DNA of 26,498 bases from contig CAMPET010000018.1 of NCBI GenBank assembly GCA_946803715.1, positions 180,776 to 207,273 on the forward strand. The letters run 5' to 3'. The translations under genes were made by a program, and so were the position numbers. Every line of letters starts with the position of its first letter. The stretch's first letter is position 1. Positions 1-25,509 of this stretch are shown piece by piece. Below the pieces are notes generated by a model. The model was not told the origin of the DNA, did not search any database, and saw only the letters and a program-made list of their open reading frames with translations. This DNA comes from Beroe ovata. Taxonomy: Eukaryota; Ctenophora; Nuda; Beroida; Beroidae.

Positions 1-25
1 ACACACACACACACACACACACACA
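1..25 (+). repeat. (AC)n microsatellite at window edge
   Basis: Simple AC dinucleotide repeat, cut by the window start. Confidence 0.95.
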
Positions 26-2823
26 ATAACTGTTTCGATGGTTTGAGTTGTACGACTATAAGTTTATGTTGCCAACCATCTATTTTTAAAGTGAGTTTAT
101 ACGAGGTGCGGACTTTAACTATCGCGTCATTGCTATCGCGTCATTGCTAAGTAGTCCAGGAGCAATTTGGATCTATTGATCGGTGGCACAAACATAAGTA
201 TGCTACAGAGCTACTTCCAATGAATTAATTCGCTCTAGTGACATAGACCTAATCTAGACCAGAACAATTTAGACATTACCATATTTGTAAGTCGTGTCCT
301 CAGTTCGCGATAGAATGCAGTATACTGTGGCACTACGTTATTTACTTTGTGCAGTTTCTTTTTGCTCGATGATGGCACACAAATGTCGCGTCGTACCACT
401 TTTAGCAGGGTTGCATTGACCAGTACCTGCTTTTGAGTGTGACAGCATTTGAGTGTGACTGCATTTGAGTGTGACAAATGGTTAAATTTCATTGCGCTTG
501 GCTCGGATTGATTACGACATCGTTCACCATCCAAGCAGCATTCATTATCACAAAATCAATGAGCGGCAAGATAATACAGATGTTCATCATCATCATCGTG
601 ATGAATTGTCTCCAAATTGTCGCATTTCTGCCTTACGTATCATAAACCAACGGCGAAGGTAATTCGCTTCGCGAGATTTCAGCTTCTAATCATTTGTAAT
701 CCATCATCCTGCCTTGTCGTCATAACATCTGAGTTGCTAAATCAAACCTTACAGCTGACACCCCCAGCTTTTTCATGTAACTTTCTCAGTTCTTCAGTTT
801 GAATTTGATTGCATAATGACAATTTCTCCGCTAGAATCAATATTTCTTGGAATTCAGCTGAACAACTGTAAAGGCCTAGCCCTGCCCAAGCTCTATTTAC
901 AGGGGAAATGATAGGATTGCAAAGCTCAGGCCCAATCACAACCAAGCTTCAGCAGCTGTAGCCTAGCTGTTCCTACAGTAGCTTGTACACTATCACAGAA
1001 TCCGGAGGAAAGATTAGGTGCACCGTGATACCAACAGGGAAGACGGTCAAAAAACGGTCAAGTAGCAGTTTTGACTGTTTGGAGACAGTCACTTCCGTAA
1101 GAGAGGTATGTATACGTTATCTGGAGACAACTTGTGACAGTGTGACAGTCATGACATTGACAGTGCGACAGCCATGGCAGCCATGTTGCAGTATAACTCA
1201 CAGTATAACTCACAAAGCATCATATTCACTAAGTGATGCCAGACACCATGTGACCAAATATAAGTGTTTCACCTTAACACCACACAAAATAAGACATCAA
1301 CCAACAAAAGCAGGTAATGCTGAGCTATCGATCATGGATCACCATTCAACATGCGTCTGAGAAAAATTGGTGTAAAATTGGTGTGTATATAAAATACAAA
1401 TTTAGCAGCGAAATCCTCTGTGTGTTACTATCGCATAACCAGAAATCCAGGCTCGTCGAATCAGGTAGTTACATAATATCACCTTTTAAGGAATAAAATA
1501 AGACTGTCACGACGTGGTTGCAATATGTGTAGTGGACTTGCATTATACGTTGATCTACTTAGTTTCTCGCCACTTGAGTGCTTCACTTTTCACGTCGAGG
1601 ACTATATCGGCACCTTCACACACCGATGGGGAGCTATAAGCGGACGTTATCATTATGAAGGAGCACCATGTTTTCGAATATCAAACCAGGGAGAGTTTAC
1701 CCCCCTCTGTCACAGTACAGCAATGAAATGAGTTTATCTGGACTCGCATCCGTGTTTATGACTAACTGTATTGTTCCTGCCAGTCATAACCAGATTGTGG
1801 TGTCATAACTCACTCATTAATCTAACTTTATCTGTTTATCTGTCGATTTGTGATCTTCCACAATTAATCCATTTCGCAATCACACCAACAAATTGATATC
1901 GATATCTGTGCACTGAGCAATGTGGACATATCTATAGTGCACATATAGATTAGGACTACTGCGTAGCTGCTGAGCCGCACATTCGTTGAACTGCCAACTG
2001 GTTAGCAACTTCCACTTTGAAAATTGTGCGTCTTTTTCTTTCCACACCCTTTATGCACAAATAGCACTGGTTCACAAGGGCCAGAGGCCTTATGATCACC
2101 ATGCTTCCAGTAGCACAAGCAGAGTAGCACTGTAACACTGTAACACTGAATGATATATTGTGTACATTTACAGTTCCTGTGTTTGAATCACCTCACTAGT
2201 TTGTCAGAGGATATCGGCCGGAAATTGCAGAGTGCAGGTTCACGCCGCATGGAACACGAGTCAGTGTCAGGAACACGAGTCAGTGTTTCCTATCAGATTA
2301 CTGATCATTATCAGAACCTCCCCTCCTCATGTACACACAGGGGGTGGAAAATGTAGTCCTATATCGTCTTACATTGATTGCACTTTGTACTGTTGTGCGC
2401 CAGATAACGACAACTCGGACACGTGTGCTTGTTCAGTGCTCGCTGTCCATATTACAAGCCCACAGTACCAAGCAACCTGCATCTACCATACACTGTATGA
2501 GCTACCATGACACATGTCATCAATATATTGCTATTGTGACAGTGTGATCAGTTGTCACGTTCATCGATCGCACTGTCTGGCCTTAGATATGTCTGTCTCA
2601 TAACCATGATCTGCCATAAGAAATTGTAGGTTGACACCTCAGGGTTGCACAGGCTCTTGTCTTGCAATGCGGCACTTGACAGCTAACCATCTCATATCAA
2701 ATATATCAGAAATCACTATAACAAATGTGACAATCGTATCAGCAATGCTTGATATGTTTTGACAGACTGAGATTGAGAATCACGTTTTACCCACCTCACA
2801 GAATTCACGCCACATGTTGTCTG
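26..2823. other. No gene recognised
   Basis: AT-rich DNA with short tandem repeats. The longest frame (983-1360, 125 codons) contains repeated GTGACAGT-type words and no recognised motif. The missing 3' exons of ACAP could be here or further left, but none was identified. Confidence 0.6.
432..479 (+). repeat. 16-bp tandem repeat, three copies
   Basis: TTTGAGTGTGACAGCA is repeated three times, with decay in the last copy. A separate 14-bp unit (TATCGCGTCATTGC) is doubled at about 121-149. Confidence 0.8.
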
Positions 2824-3689
2824 ATACTTGCGGTGATAAAAGCTGCAACACAGCTACATGTTGTTAGCTATTGCACGCGCTTACCGAGTCATACCATTTT
2901 CCTGTTGTGCACGTGCTGCTTAACCTGCGCGTGCTGCTTGACCTGCCTTATAATACTTAGCGCGTTATACAGCAGCACATAAACCATTTCACAACTGTTT
3001 GCCCTACCCTAGCTTCTGGTGTCACTGTAAATATTCCAACAGTAGCTGGTTTCAGCAGTGCCGATGTATTTCGCATGACTATAGGTATCCACTCTTTAGT
3101 CATGACTGAGATTTCCAATTAATCAAAACTCCATCTTCTTCTTACCAAATTTATGGTCAGCTTATATAACGAGAATTGACATCCCATATAGCGAGTGAAG
3201 AATATATCAATACAGCTTCATNATACTTGCGGTGATAAAAGCTGCAACACAGCTATACATGTTGTTGGCTATTGCTTACCGAGTCATACCATTTTTCTGT
3301 TATGCACGTGCTCCTTAACCTGCGCGTGCTGCTTAGCCTGCGCGTGCTGCTTAACCTGCGCGTTCTGCTTAACTTGCACGTGCTGCTTGACCTGCCTTAT
3401 AATACTTTGCGCGGTATACAGCAGCACATAAACCATTTCTTTTTCGGCGAAATCAAAAATTTCACAACTGTTCGCCCTACCCCAGCTTTTGGTGTCACTA
3501 TAAATATTCCAACAGTAGCTGGTTTCAGCAGTGCCGATGTATTTTGCATGACTATATCCACTCTTTAGTCATAACTGAGATTTCCAATTAATCAAAACTT
3601 CTTCTTCTTACCAAATTTATGGTCAGCTTATATAACGAGAATTGACATCCCATATATAGCGAGTGAAGAATATATCAATACAGCTTCAT
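2824..3689 (+). repeat. Direct duplication around the N at 3222 (likely two alleles)
   Basis: Copy A (2824-3221) and copy B (3223-3689) begin and end with the same words (ATACTTGCGGTGATAAAAGC... and ...ACAGCTTCAT) and are separated by a single N. They differ by substitutions, by small indels, by two versus about four or five copies of an 18-bp CTGCGCGTGCTGCTTAAC unit, and by a 25-base insertion in B. Equal boundaries at an assembly gap with allele-like differences argue for haplotypes set in tandem rather than a true duplication. Confidence 0.85.
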
Positions 3690-4569
3690 CGGCCGAGATG
3701 AAAGGTAAGTAAAATCCAATTAATCATATTTTACTCCTTATGATTTGGTTCGCGCATATCGACCAATGAATTCAAAATTTATCGTTATCATAAGCTAGGA
3801 CGCTCTTGATATCGCAATTCGTTTTAGAATTTCATTTCCCACCTCCCAGTGCATGTTCCGCTTCCAGATACATAACAGAACCATATAAGCTGTTTCCTTC
3901 GCTGAAAGTGATAATTTTATTCAGTAACTCAAACATCAGGGCGCTATATTTCGGTTTCTGGAAGGGAATTTTAATCAAGTTTTATTGATTTTCGTACACC
4001 TGTGGCCATACGATCACAAGCTGCTCCTGCTGCTGTCAAATATGCTGAAAAGGTCAGTATCACCCTTTCTCCGGAGACGGGAGTACAAGCGGAACCACGT
4101 TGCTCTCTGTTCAGTGCTCTACTGTAACTTCCTCACCGACCTATCACATTATCCCATAACAGTTAAGTTGAGGTATAATTGCTTGCGCGCCGCCGCGCGG
4201 TGTCATATTATATATGTGAGACTATAACCACCATCATGCTTCCTGTTACAATTTCTACAGTGTCGCGCTCCCCTCCATGAAATGTCAAATCTTGTGATTA
4301 TTCTATTAAATTTGACCAGAACTTTATATAATAGTTGCGACGTGGATCGCATTGCAGTATGTAACATTCGTGATTTTCATTTTATTGAAAGACAGGAACC
4401 AATTATAACCTTGCCCAAGCTCCTGGCGAATTAGATGCCTTGCTGCAGTTTACGTCAAAATTCAGCGCTTTATGTGTGCGTCGATCTCTCTTTCAGTCTT
4501 TCCACAAGCACGTCTTGATCATCGTATACCTGAACCCGAATACGACCGCTCTTTTGTGAATGTGACATC
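3690..4569. other. No gene recognised; isolated plus-strand splice donor
   Basis: Near 3698, GAGATGAAAG is followed by GTAAGTAAA, an excellent plus-strand donor just after an ATG, which could mark the end of a first exon of the membrane-protein gene. Nothing else in the stretch supports coding. Confidence 0.4.
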
Positions 4570-4635
4570 ATGGGCGATTTTTTCACGTTTCTTGAAAGAT
4601 CCACTAACCGGGAACTAAATTCAACACGGATAAAG
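4570..4635 (+). CDS. Possible first coding exon of the membrane-protein gene
   Basis: ATG in a good context (GACATCATGGG) opens 22 codons beginning MGDFFTFLERSTNREL and ending AAG before GTAGTG, phase 0. The next in-phase acceptor is the one at 5473, so the two could be joined across an 838-base intron holding the long G run. The donor is not strong and no homology supports the join; it is offered as a candidate only. Confidence 0.25.
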
Positions 4636-4713
4636 GTAGTGTTAGTTTAGTTAAACGCTATATATATTCGCATATCTCATTAAAATTCAAATTGCTCGGG
4701 ACCCTTATATAGT

Positions 4714-4714
<1 letters not shown>

Positions 4715-4804
<90 letters not shown>
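4715..4804 (+). repeat. 90-base G homopolymer next to an N and (CA)n
   Basis: A run of 90 G is followed by an N at 4805 and CACACACAC. Its true length cannot be trusted; such runs at a gap usually reflect sequencing or gap-filling error, although a shorter natural G tract may be present. Confidence 0.95.
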
Positions 4805-5473
4805 NCACACACACGATTCCTGTTCATATAGCAGAATCTAACCATTAATCATGTTGAACTTCTCAAAAATGCCCGACAATTTAGGTCGTAGTTAAAGTAG
4901 AATATTTATCCCAACCTTCGTTTCTGAGGACATCTTTCTGCATAGTTAAAGCTGGAGCTTATGGAACAGCGAAATTAGAGCTGGTGAAGCTTACCGAATA
5001 GAACATCACATCATATACTTGATGTCATGAGTTCGTTTCTCAATTTTCGATCATTCAATAAACTGTCCGTCTAAATATTCGTATCCTTCTAAACGTCTCA
5101 AATTCGTGTTCAGTTCCCGATTGCGATGCTTCATTCGTGTGCCCTTTCCGTTGCAAGCACAGGTCACAAGGAAAAGGTGACGGAATTCTTGCGAGAATCT
5201 AACTGATTTAATTACCAACCTGTTTCAACCCTCTACTATCAGAAGTGGAGGATAGTGCCAAATGGAATGGAAAAATCCTCATTCATGCACTTATCTGCAT
5301 ATCGAGCTTCACAACATGATATCATCAGGATCCAAGATAAGACAAAGATCGTTGTTTCACTCCTCTGAAACAGAACGAGGCAATATCAATCACCTTTTCT
5401 CTTTTCAGAATGAAAAGGTGGAGCACAGTGCCCAGGACTGTTACTGTTTGAGAACTAATAGCTTCATTTTCAG

Positions 5474-5854
5474 GAACATGGTATGCATAATATCATGGGA
5501 CCTCAGGAGAAGTGGCAAAACAGCGTGGAGAAAACCATGAAGGTCTCTCACCACATATACAGGTTAAACATTGAACAGGTAGCACAATTTGTTCCTAATG
5601 TCGATGGACAAATCTGTGATCTCCTACTGAAATCGCTATTGTGTTTCAGCCTCAGCGAAGATTGTACAGCCATTTGCACTCTATTCGGTGCCAGCAAGTG
5701 CATCTTCTTTGGCATTCCCATGGGTCTGGCCATCCTCGGATTCTTGCTCCACCTATTCGGTGATACAGCCTCGCTCGTAGGAGGGATTATCCACATTGTG
5801 GTGGCAACCTGGGTTCTCATCTCTTACCTCCTTTGGGTGACTATTGTAGTGTGA
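5474..5854 (+). CDS. Terminal exon of a small two-helix membrane protein, unknown family
   Basis: An open frame follows a good acceptor (CTTCATTTTCAG) at 5473 and runs to TGA at 5852-5854; the first Met in it is at 5483 (123 residues). Residues 1-60 are soluble, with no recognised motif. Two hydrophobic segments follow: about 73-93 (CIFFGIPMGLAILGFLLHLFG) region and 99-122 (GGIIHIVVATWVLISYLLW). The C-terminus is six residues after the second helix. Another usable acceptor at about 5650 (TTGTGTTTCAG) would give only the membrane part, but in a different phase. The gene runs opposite to ACAP and lies left of its last recognised exon. I cannot assign a family or function. Confidence 0.5.
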   Translation, partial: EHGMHNIMGPQEKWQNSVEKTMKVSHHIYRLNIEQVAQFVPNVDGQICDLLLKSLLCFSLSEDCTAICTLFGASKCIFFGIPMGLAILGFLLHLFGDTASLVGGIIHIVVATWVLISYLLWVTIVV

Positions 5855-20820
<14,966 letters not shown>

Positions 20821-20859
20821 TATGCAATCCCTCTTGCCCAAAAAGCTTCAATTTGCTAT

Positions 20860-21506
20860 ATAGAGTTGGTGTGTGCCATAATCATACTGAAAATCACATT
20901 TAATTATTTCAATTCACAGTTTGGTAGCCTTCTTCCACGTTTTGTATCAAAAGGTAGGCTTGTTACTTTGATATTGAAGAGTAATCATGTAATGTTCATC
21001 AATTTGATCCACTTGCGAAGCAATCTAGAAGACACCTCTCGTGATTAGAACCTATCCTTTCACGCATTCTTCTTTTTTGCCACAAAGGAATTTTTCCTAA
21101 GAAAGTTATCATATCACTAGAAAACCCGCCAAGTGGACGTGATACACTACCCATTGAAAGACACCACAACGTTACTTCAGAACGACAGCTTAACAATAAC
21201 ATGACCTGTGANATAGAGTTGGTGTGTGCCATAATCATACTGAAATTCACATTTAATTATTTCAATTCACAGTTTCGTAGCCTTCTTCCACGTTTTGTAT
21301 CAAAAGGTACCTAGGCTTGTTACTTTGATATTGAAGAGTAATCATGTAATGTTCATCAATTTGATCTACTTGCGAAGCAATCTAGAAGACACCTCTCGTG
21401 ATTAGAACCTATCCTTTCACGCATTCCAAGAAAATTTATGATCAAAAGATAACGTATTGATCCTCTTCTTTTTTGCCACAAAGGAATTTTTCCTAAGAAA
21501 GTTATC
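20860..21506 (+). repeat. Direct duplication around the N at 21212 (likely two alleles)
   Basis: ATAGAGTTGGTGTGTGCCAT begins copy A at 20860 and copy B at 21213, directly after the N. The copies share about 250 bases to AAGAAAGTTATC, with single-base changes, a 4-base indel (AAAGGTAGG versus AAAGGTACCTAGG) and a 40-50 base insertion in B. The duplication starts 40 bases upstream of the ACAP start codon, so the true 5' flank of ACAP is uncertain here. Confidence 0.85.
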
Positions 21507-22918
21507 TTCAGACACAAGAAATGATATTAACTAAAATTACATGGATGTGCACTAATTGAATTGATCTACACATTTATAAGTTTCTTTTCTCAACTAAGTA
21601 TCAACATTTAAAGAGGCTCCAACTGATTCAATTGTCCTTATATTGCATGACTCTTCCAGATATGTCTTTGAGATGTCATGATGAGTACAAGTAAATGAAA
21701 CTCAAGAGGTATGATGCATTGATCATAAATCCAACCTTACACACCCCACTAATCAACTGACATTTTAGGAATTAAGACTTATTTAAGCTAAAGCTCCATC
21801 TTCAGGATCTCTGTGAGAATGCACATCATCCTCAAATTTGATTATAATAAGTAGTGTTGATAAGTCAGATATGATATAACAATGCTCTTTGGAGAGTGTA
21901 AAGTGGTCTTCTTATGTCTTAGCATACTGTAATAGTGAACTAGGAGCACATTTCTGATGATGGTGCATTAATAATGTTTTAGTTTTCGTTGATGGAATGA
22001 ATGCAAGTAGGTTCTAATTCAAGCAACGGTCAAATTTCTCTTGAGTTAACAGTTGTTGCTGCTCAGCAATTATTCTTTTCGACTCACGTAAAATACGATG
22101 TTATTTTCTATACACTCTGTCCACTGCGCGCGCACTTTCATTTCATCGAAGGCCGAAACATGTTTGGCCTTCGATGAAGGCGCGCGCGCCGCGCACAAGA
22201 AACAGTTGCAGTGGACTATACTACAGAAAACATCCGGCAATGCACACAAGCAAACATAATGATAGAGTGATTAGACTGATAGTGATAGACAACACAAAAT
22301 GACAGATTTGAACATTCAAATACTAATACTAATAGTATTACTATCAACTATTAGCATGATAGTAATCTCAAAGGGTCCTCAATACTCATGACGTCATTCC
22401 TTGACAAAAAGTTGTTGCTGAATAAATGCGATAATCGAAATGGAGAATTCATCAGTCTCAAATTAAGTAACTGATTATCATATTATAATTCTACGTGAAA
22501 TTAAATTCAAGAAGTTTAAATATTCAAACAATGAAAAGTGGAACTGGTGCAATATCAATTCATCGTGGCGTCCATCCATTATGATCATTAATCAGTTCGT
22601 CTTCTGATCATGAAATGAAGGTAAGCCAATATCGTATGGAGGGCTAGAAGAGCCCACAAAAACTCACAAACACACTCACCAACTGAAAACAAACAATGCG
22701 GAGTATATTAATGTCATTCAAGTTCATTTTAGCCTATTAATCAGATAATCGGATATTATTGTTTATTAACATTAAAGTATGAACTATAACCATCAGGATG
22801 ACTCCAATAATGCACGTGATGCGGATTCTATAACGCATGACACATACAAAACAACGCGTGACATATCGTGTCCTCCGGTCACGTGACTAACCTGATGGTT
22901 TAACACGACTGTATATAA
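21507..22918. other. Intergenic DNA between the DUF4139 stop and ACAP start
   Basis: No coding exon recognised. It contains the foldback at 22119-22216 and CACGTG E-box words at 22813-22818 and 22880-22885, the latter inside the palindrome GTCACGTGAC. Two more CACGTG words lie at 23717 and 23749. Confidence 0.5.
22119..22216. repeat. 98-bp foldback sequence (nested palindromes)
   Basis: Outer arms GTCCACTGC (22119-22127) and GCAGTGGAC (22208-22216) enclose alternating GC stretches, and inner arms TTCATCGAAGGCC (22142-22154) and GGCCTTCGATGAA (22166-22178) are perfect over 13 bp with an 11-base loop containing AAACATGTTT. It could be a MITE-like foldback or an RNA/DNA hairpin. It lies between the DUF4139 stop and the ACAP start. 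Confidence 0.6.
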
Positions 22919-23422
22919 CTAAATTAGTCCTGACAGATCCATACTGATGGGATACTCCACTGAGTATCTCAGTTTTATTTTGGCTGTACTATCCGCAGGA
23001 ATCTCCACATTCCACTCGATATTGTTCTGAGAGTTGAGCCGCGCAACTGCATCCTTCTTCTTCTTCACATCGGGCTCGTGAAGAATGACCTGCGGAGGCG
23101 TGGTGGTCGTGAGAAGATCGTGCCAGCGTCACCGCTAATGCATATTATGAAGGAGTAATGTGTGGTATGCACATGCCACACAACCACACATTGACATATA
23201 TGTCATTGTTATCTAGAGGAACGACACCCGAGTATATCTGTGACACACATTCTTTTTTCAGAATCAGACGCAAATACTGACATGAAATCAGCTGCAAAAA
23301 GTAACATGAAACAAAACCAAATGTTTTATTCATACCTTGACTTTATCATCGTTACTCTTTGGGAGCTGATCCAACACCAGGATATTGACCGGATCAGATC
23401 GGATGTTCTTGAGATCCATGTC
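22919..23422 (-). CDS. DUF4139-domain protein, last two exons
   Basis: Two exons on the minus strand. The first (23336-23422) follows a strong acceptor (CCCCATCTTTCAG) and reads DMDLKNIRSDP then VNILVLDQLPKSNDDKVK, ending at AAG before GTATGA. The second (22919-23089) follows CCTCCGCAG, begins VILHEPDVKKKKDAV, continues NNIEWNVEIPADSTAKIKL and RYSVEYPISMDLSGLI, and stops at TAG. Both junctions are phase 0. The pattern 'DQLP-S-D-K-KV' then 'I-W-V-IP-ST--IKL-Y-VEYP' is the C-terminal beta-rich end of the DUF4139 family (nematode F37C4.5-like; bacterial mucoidy-inhibitor-like). The molecular function is not established. The gene lies head-to-tail upstream of ACAP, with about 2.1 kb between its stop and the ACAP start. 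Earlier exons were not recognised in the 3 kb to the right. Confidence 0.8.
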
Positions 23423-23605
23423 CTGAAAGATGGGGAGGTTATTATAATGGCGGATAATAAAAGAGGCACATTGAACATGGTGATTGGTAAGTACACCCAA
23501 CAAGCAATGAGACTGAGAGAAGTTATTGGTCGAGTGATAACATCGAGTGCCGAAGGCACGAGATTTTATCACGAGACTAATAACGCTCTTATTTTTCGAG
23601 TATGT

Positions 23606-23656
23606 ATGCACCATACCGCATGATGCACCATACCGCATGATGCACCATAACGCATG
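23606..23656 (+). repeat. 17-bp tandem repeat, three copies
   Basis: ATGCACCATACCGCATG occurs three times in a row with one change in the last copy. It lies upstream of the DUF4139 exon at 23336-23422, probably in an intron of that gene. Confidence 0.9.
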
Positions 23657-25491
23657 AAAAAATTAAGGAGAGGAAGTGATTTGCTGCGTGCTATTAAGTC
23701 CGGGGTCATTGTATGCCACGTGACATAAAACGTCCCACCTCATTCTGTCACGTGTTATTTTGTGCCACTCGTGGCCTTGTCATGATGGGACACGTTTTGA
23801 CCTCGTGACAGACTCGTAACCCCAGCGAAAAATTAAAAGTTGTTAACTCGAACTTGGTTCTGTATCCAGTACCCACGAGATTGTTTGGACCGTTGGTGAT
23901 GACAGTTCATGTCGACTCCAAATTCTCCAATAATTGGAATAGAAACAATATATCATTTCCTCCCTTAATAGTTGAACTTTTGTGTTGCTTTACAAATCAA
24001 GTGTTGGCCTGGCAGCCATGGCTTGTATCGCCGATTTGCCTCATACTTGTCTGCAGTCGAGCTCACACAAACTCCAAAATTCCTCGCTCGATATATTTAG
24101 AATTGTTTTCGGATATGCAGGTCGCGATATCTATTTTGTAGCAAAAACTGGTACAAAAACTGGTATACATAGTCACAAAATAGGAATCGGATATACCATT
24201 ACCATCAGATACCTCAGAATAGTGAAAATTGATATCCCATTCCGAATTTGTATTCTGCAATAGCTCAATCACATTACCGTCAGTGACATAACACATAAAC
24301 TCGTGCACTTCCCTGTTCTTTCATTTTGCACTGACAGAAAATCTCGTTTCACACAGATTCTATACCTTGGGAGGTTGGAATGCACGCCGCAATTAAATTA
24401 CAATACTTGCACTGAATTTTGGTAGCATTGCGCGTGCACGGCGCGCATAATTCAAACCTCCCAAGTTCGCGGGGGCTGTCAGCAGAGATCGAGCAATCTG
24501 CATGCACTGATAAAGATCAAAAGGATCCTTTTTCTGCTTCGCATCCTAATATGCTTACTAGTGATAACGACCACATTTCTGTTGTTATCGATCGAACTAC
24601 ATCTCAGCAGGAAATCACGAAATTATCGAGGACAATCTGTGACAAACCATCCAATAGTGTGGAACCGGTGGAACTAAACACAAGTAGTACATAGCAATAA
24701 CCCGCTCCCACTTAATGGAGTTGTCATGCGTGATCCACAAGTGTACAATATACCTCACATTCTAATTGCATTTTGATGTACGAAAACATATTTTTTGGGA
24801 GGGAAGACTGAAGACATGATAGGAATGGAAGTTATACACTATAGGTACAGGTACCTCTTTAGCCGTTGTTAATGCTCAGTTGCATGCATCAGTAAGCAGT
24901 AACTATGCGACAGTTAGTAGTAACTATAGTGGTCATTTTAAACAAAATAATGACTCAACTATTACCATATTAGGAAAGATGTAATTGTGGTAGCAATGGG
25001 TCACAGCTCCCGAATGATTTTCATGAGTCAACATTTTCCTTGGCAGTTCGCCCAACGACTAACAATTGTAGTCTCACAATACATACCAATTTTTGCCTCA
25101 TTTTGTTGAATTGATGAGTAGATCAATTGTGTGAGAGTGTTTAAAAATACACTTTCGTGCACTTCTGTACTTGCACTTCTGCAGCTGTACCGGCTGTTCT
25201 TACGTTCGAAATTGTCTCTTTAATATGCACTATGCGCCCACTCTATTATAACACATGCGAGCTCTTCTTGCCCCCGCATAGAATTTTGTCGGCAGAATGA
25301 ACCATGGCACAGTGTTATCGGCAGACTTCTCTTATCACCGTATTCGGACCAGCTGAGATTGTGAGCGCTCCACGAGACATGAGCAAAGACTGAGATGGCG
25401 AGGGAGCCTCGCTTACAGCTGTGAGTGTGAGTGGTATCCTCGAAAAGCTGTTGAGAGTGTTCATTGTTAATCCAGCTAATGAACACACACA

Positions 25492-25509
25492 CACACACAC
25501 ACACACACA
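25492..25509 (+). repeat. (AC)9 microsatellite
   Basis: Nine AC units. Minus-strand frames here with runs of Cys-Val come from this repeat. Confidence 0.9.

Noticed and set aside
983-1360. 125-codon plus-strand frame
   Set aside because: No motif, no splice context, and made partly of repeated GTGACAGT words.
2847-3431. Leu/Cys-rich plus-strand frames (CCLTCACCLTC type)
   Set aside because: Coded by the 18-bp tandem unit in the duplicated segment; unit number differs between the two copies.
4401-4430. Minus-strand ELGQG frame as the missing ArfGAP continuation
   Set aside because: Only ELG fits the expected sequence; the following residues lack the conserved Asn and Tyr-Glu pattern of the family.
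23240-23623. 127-codon plus-strand frame
   Set aside because: Antisense to the DUF4139 exon at 23336-23422, which has matching splice sites and family motifs.
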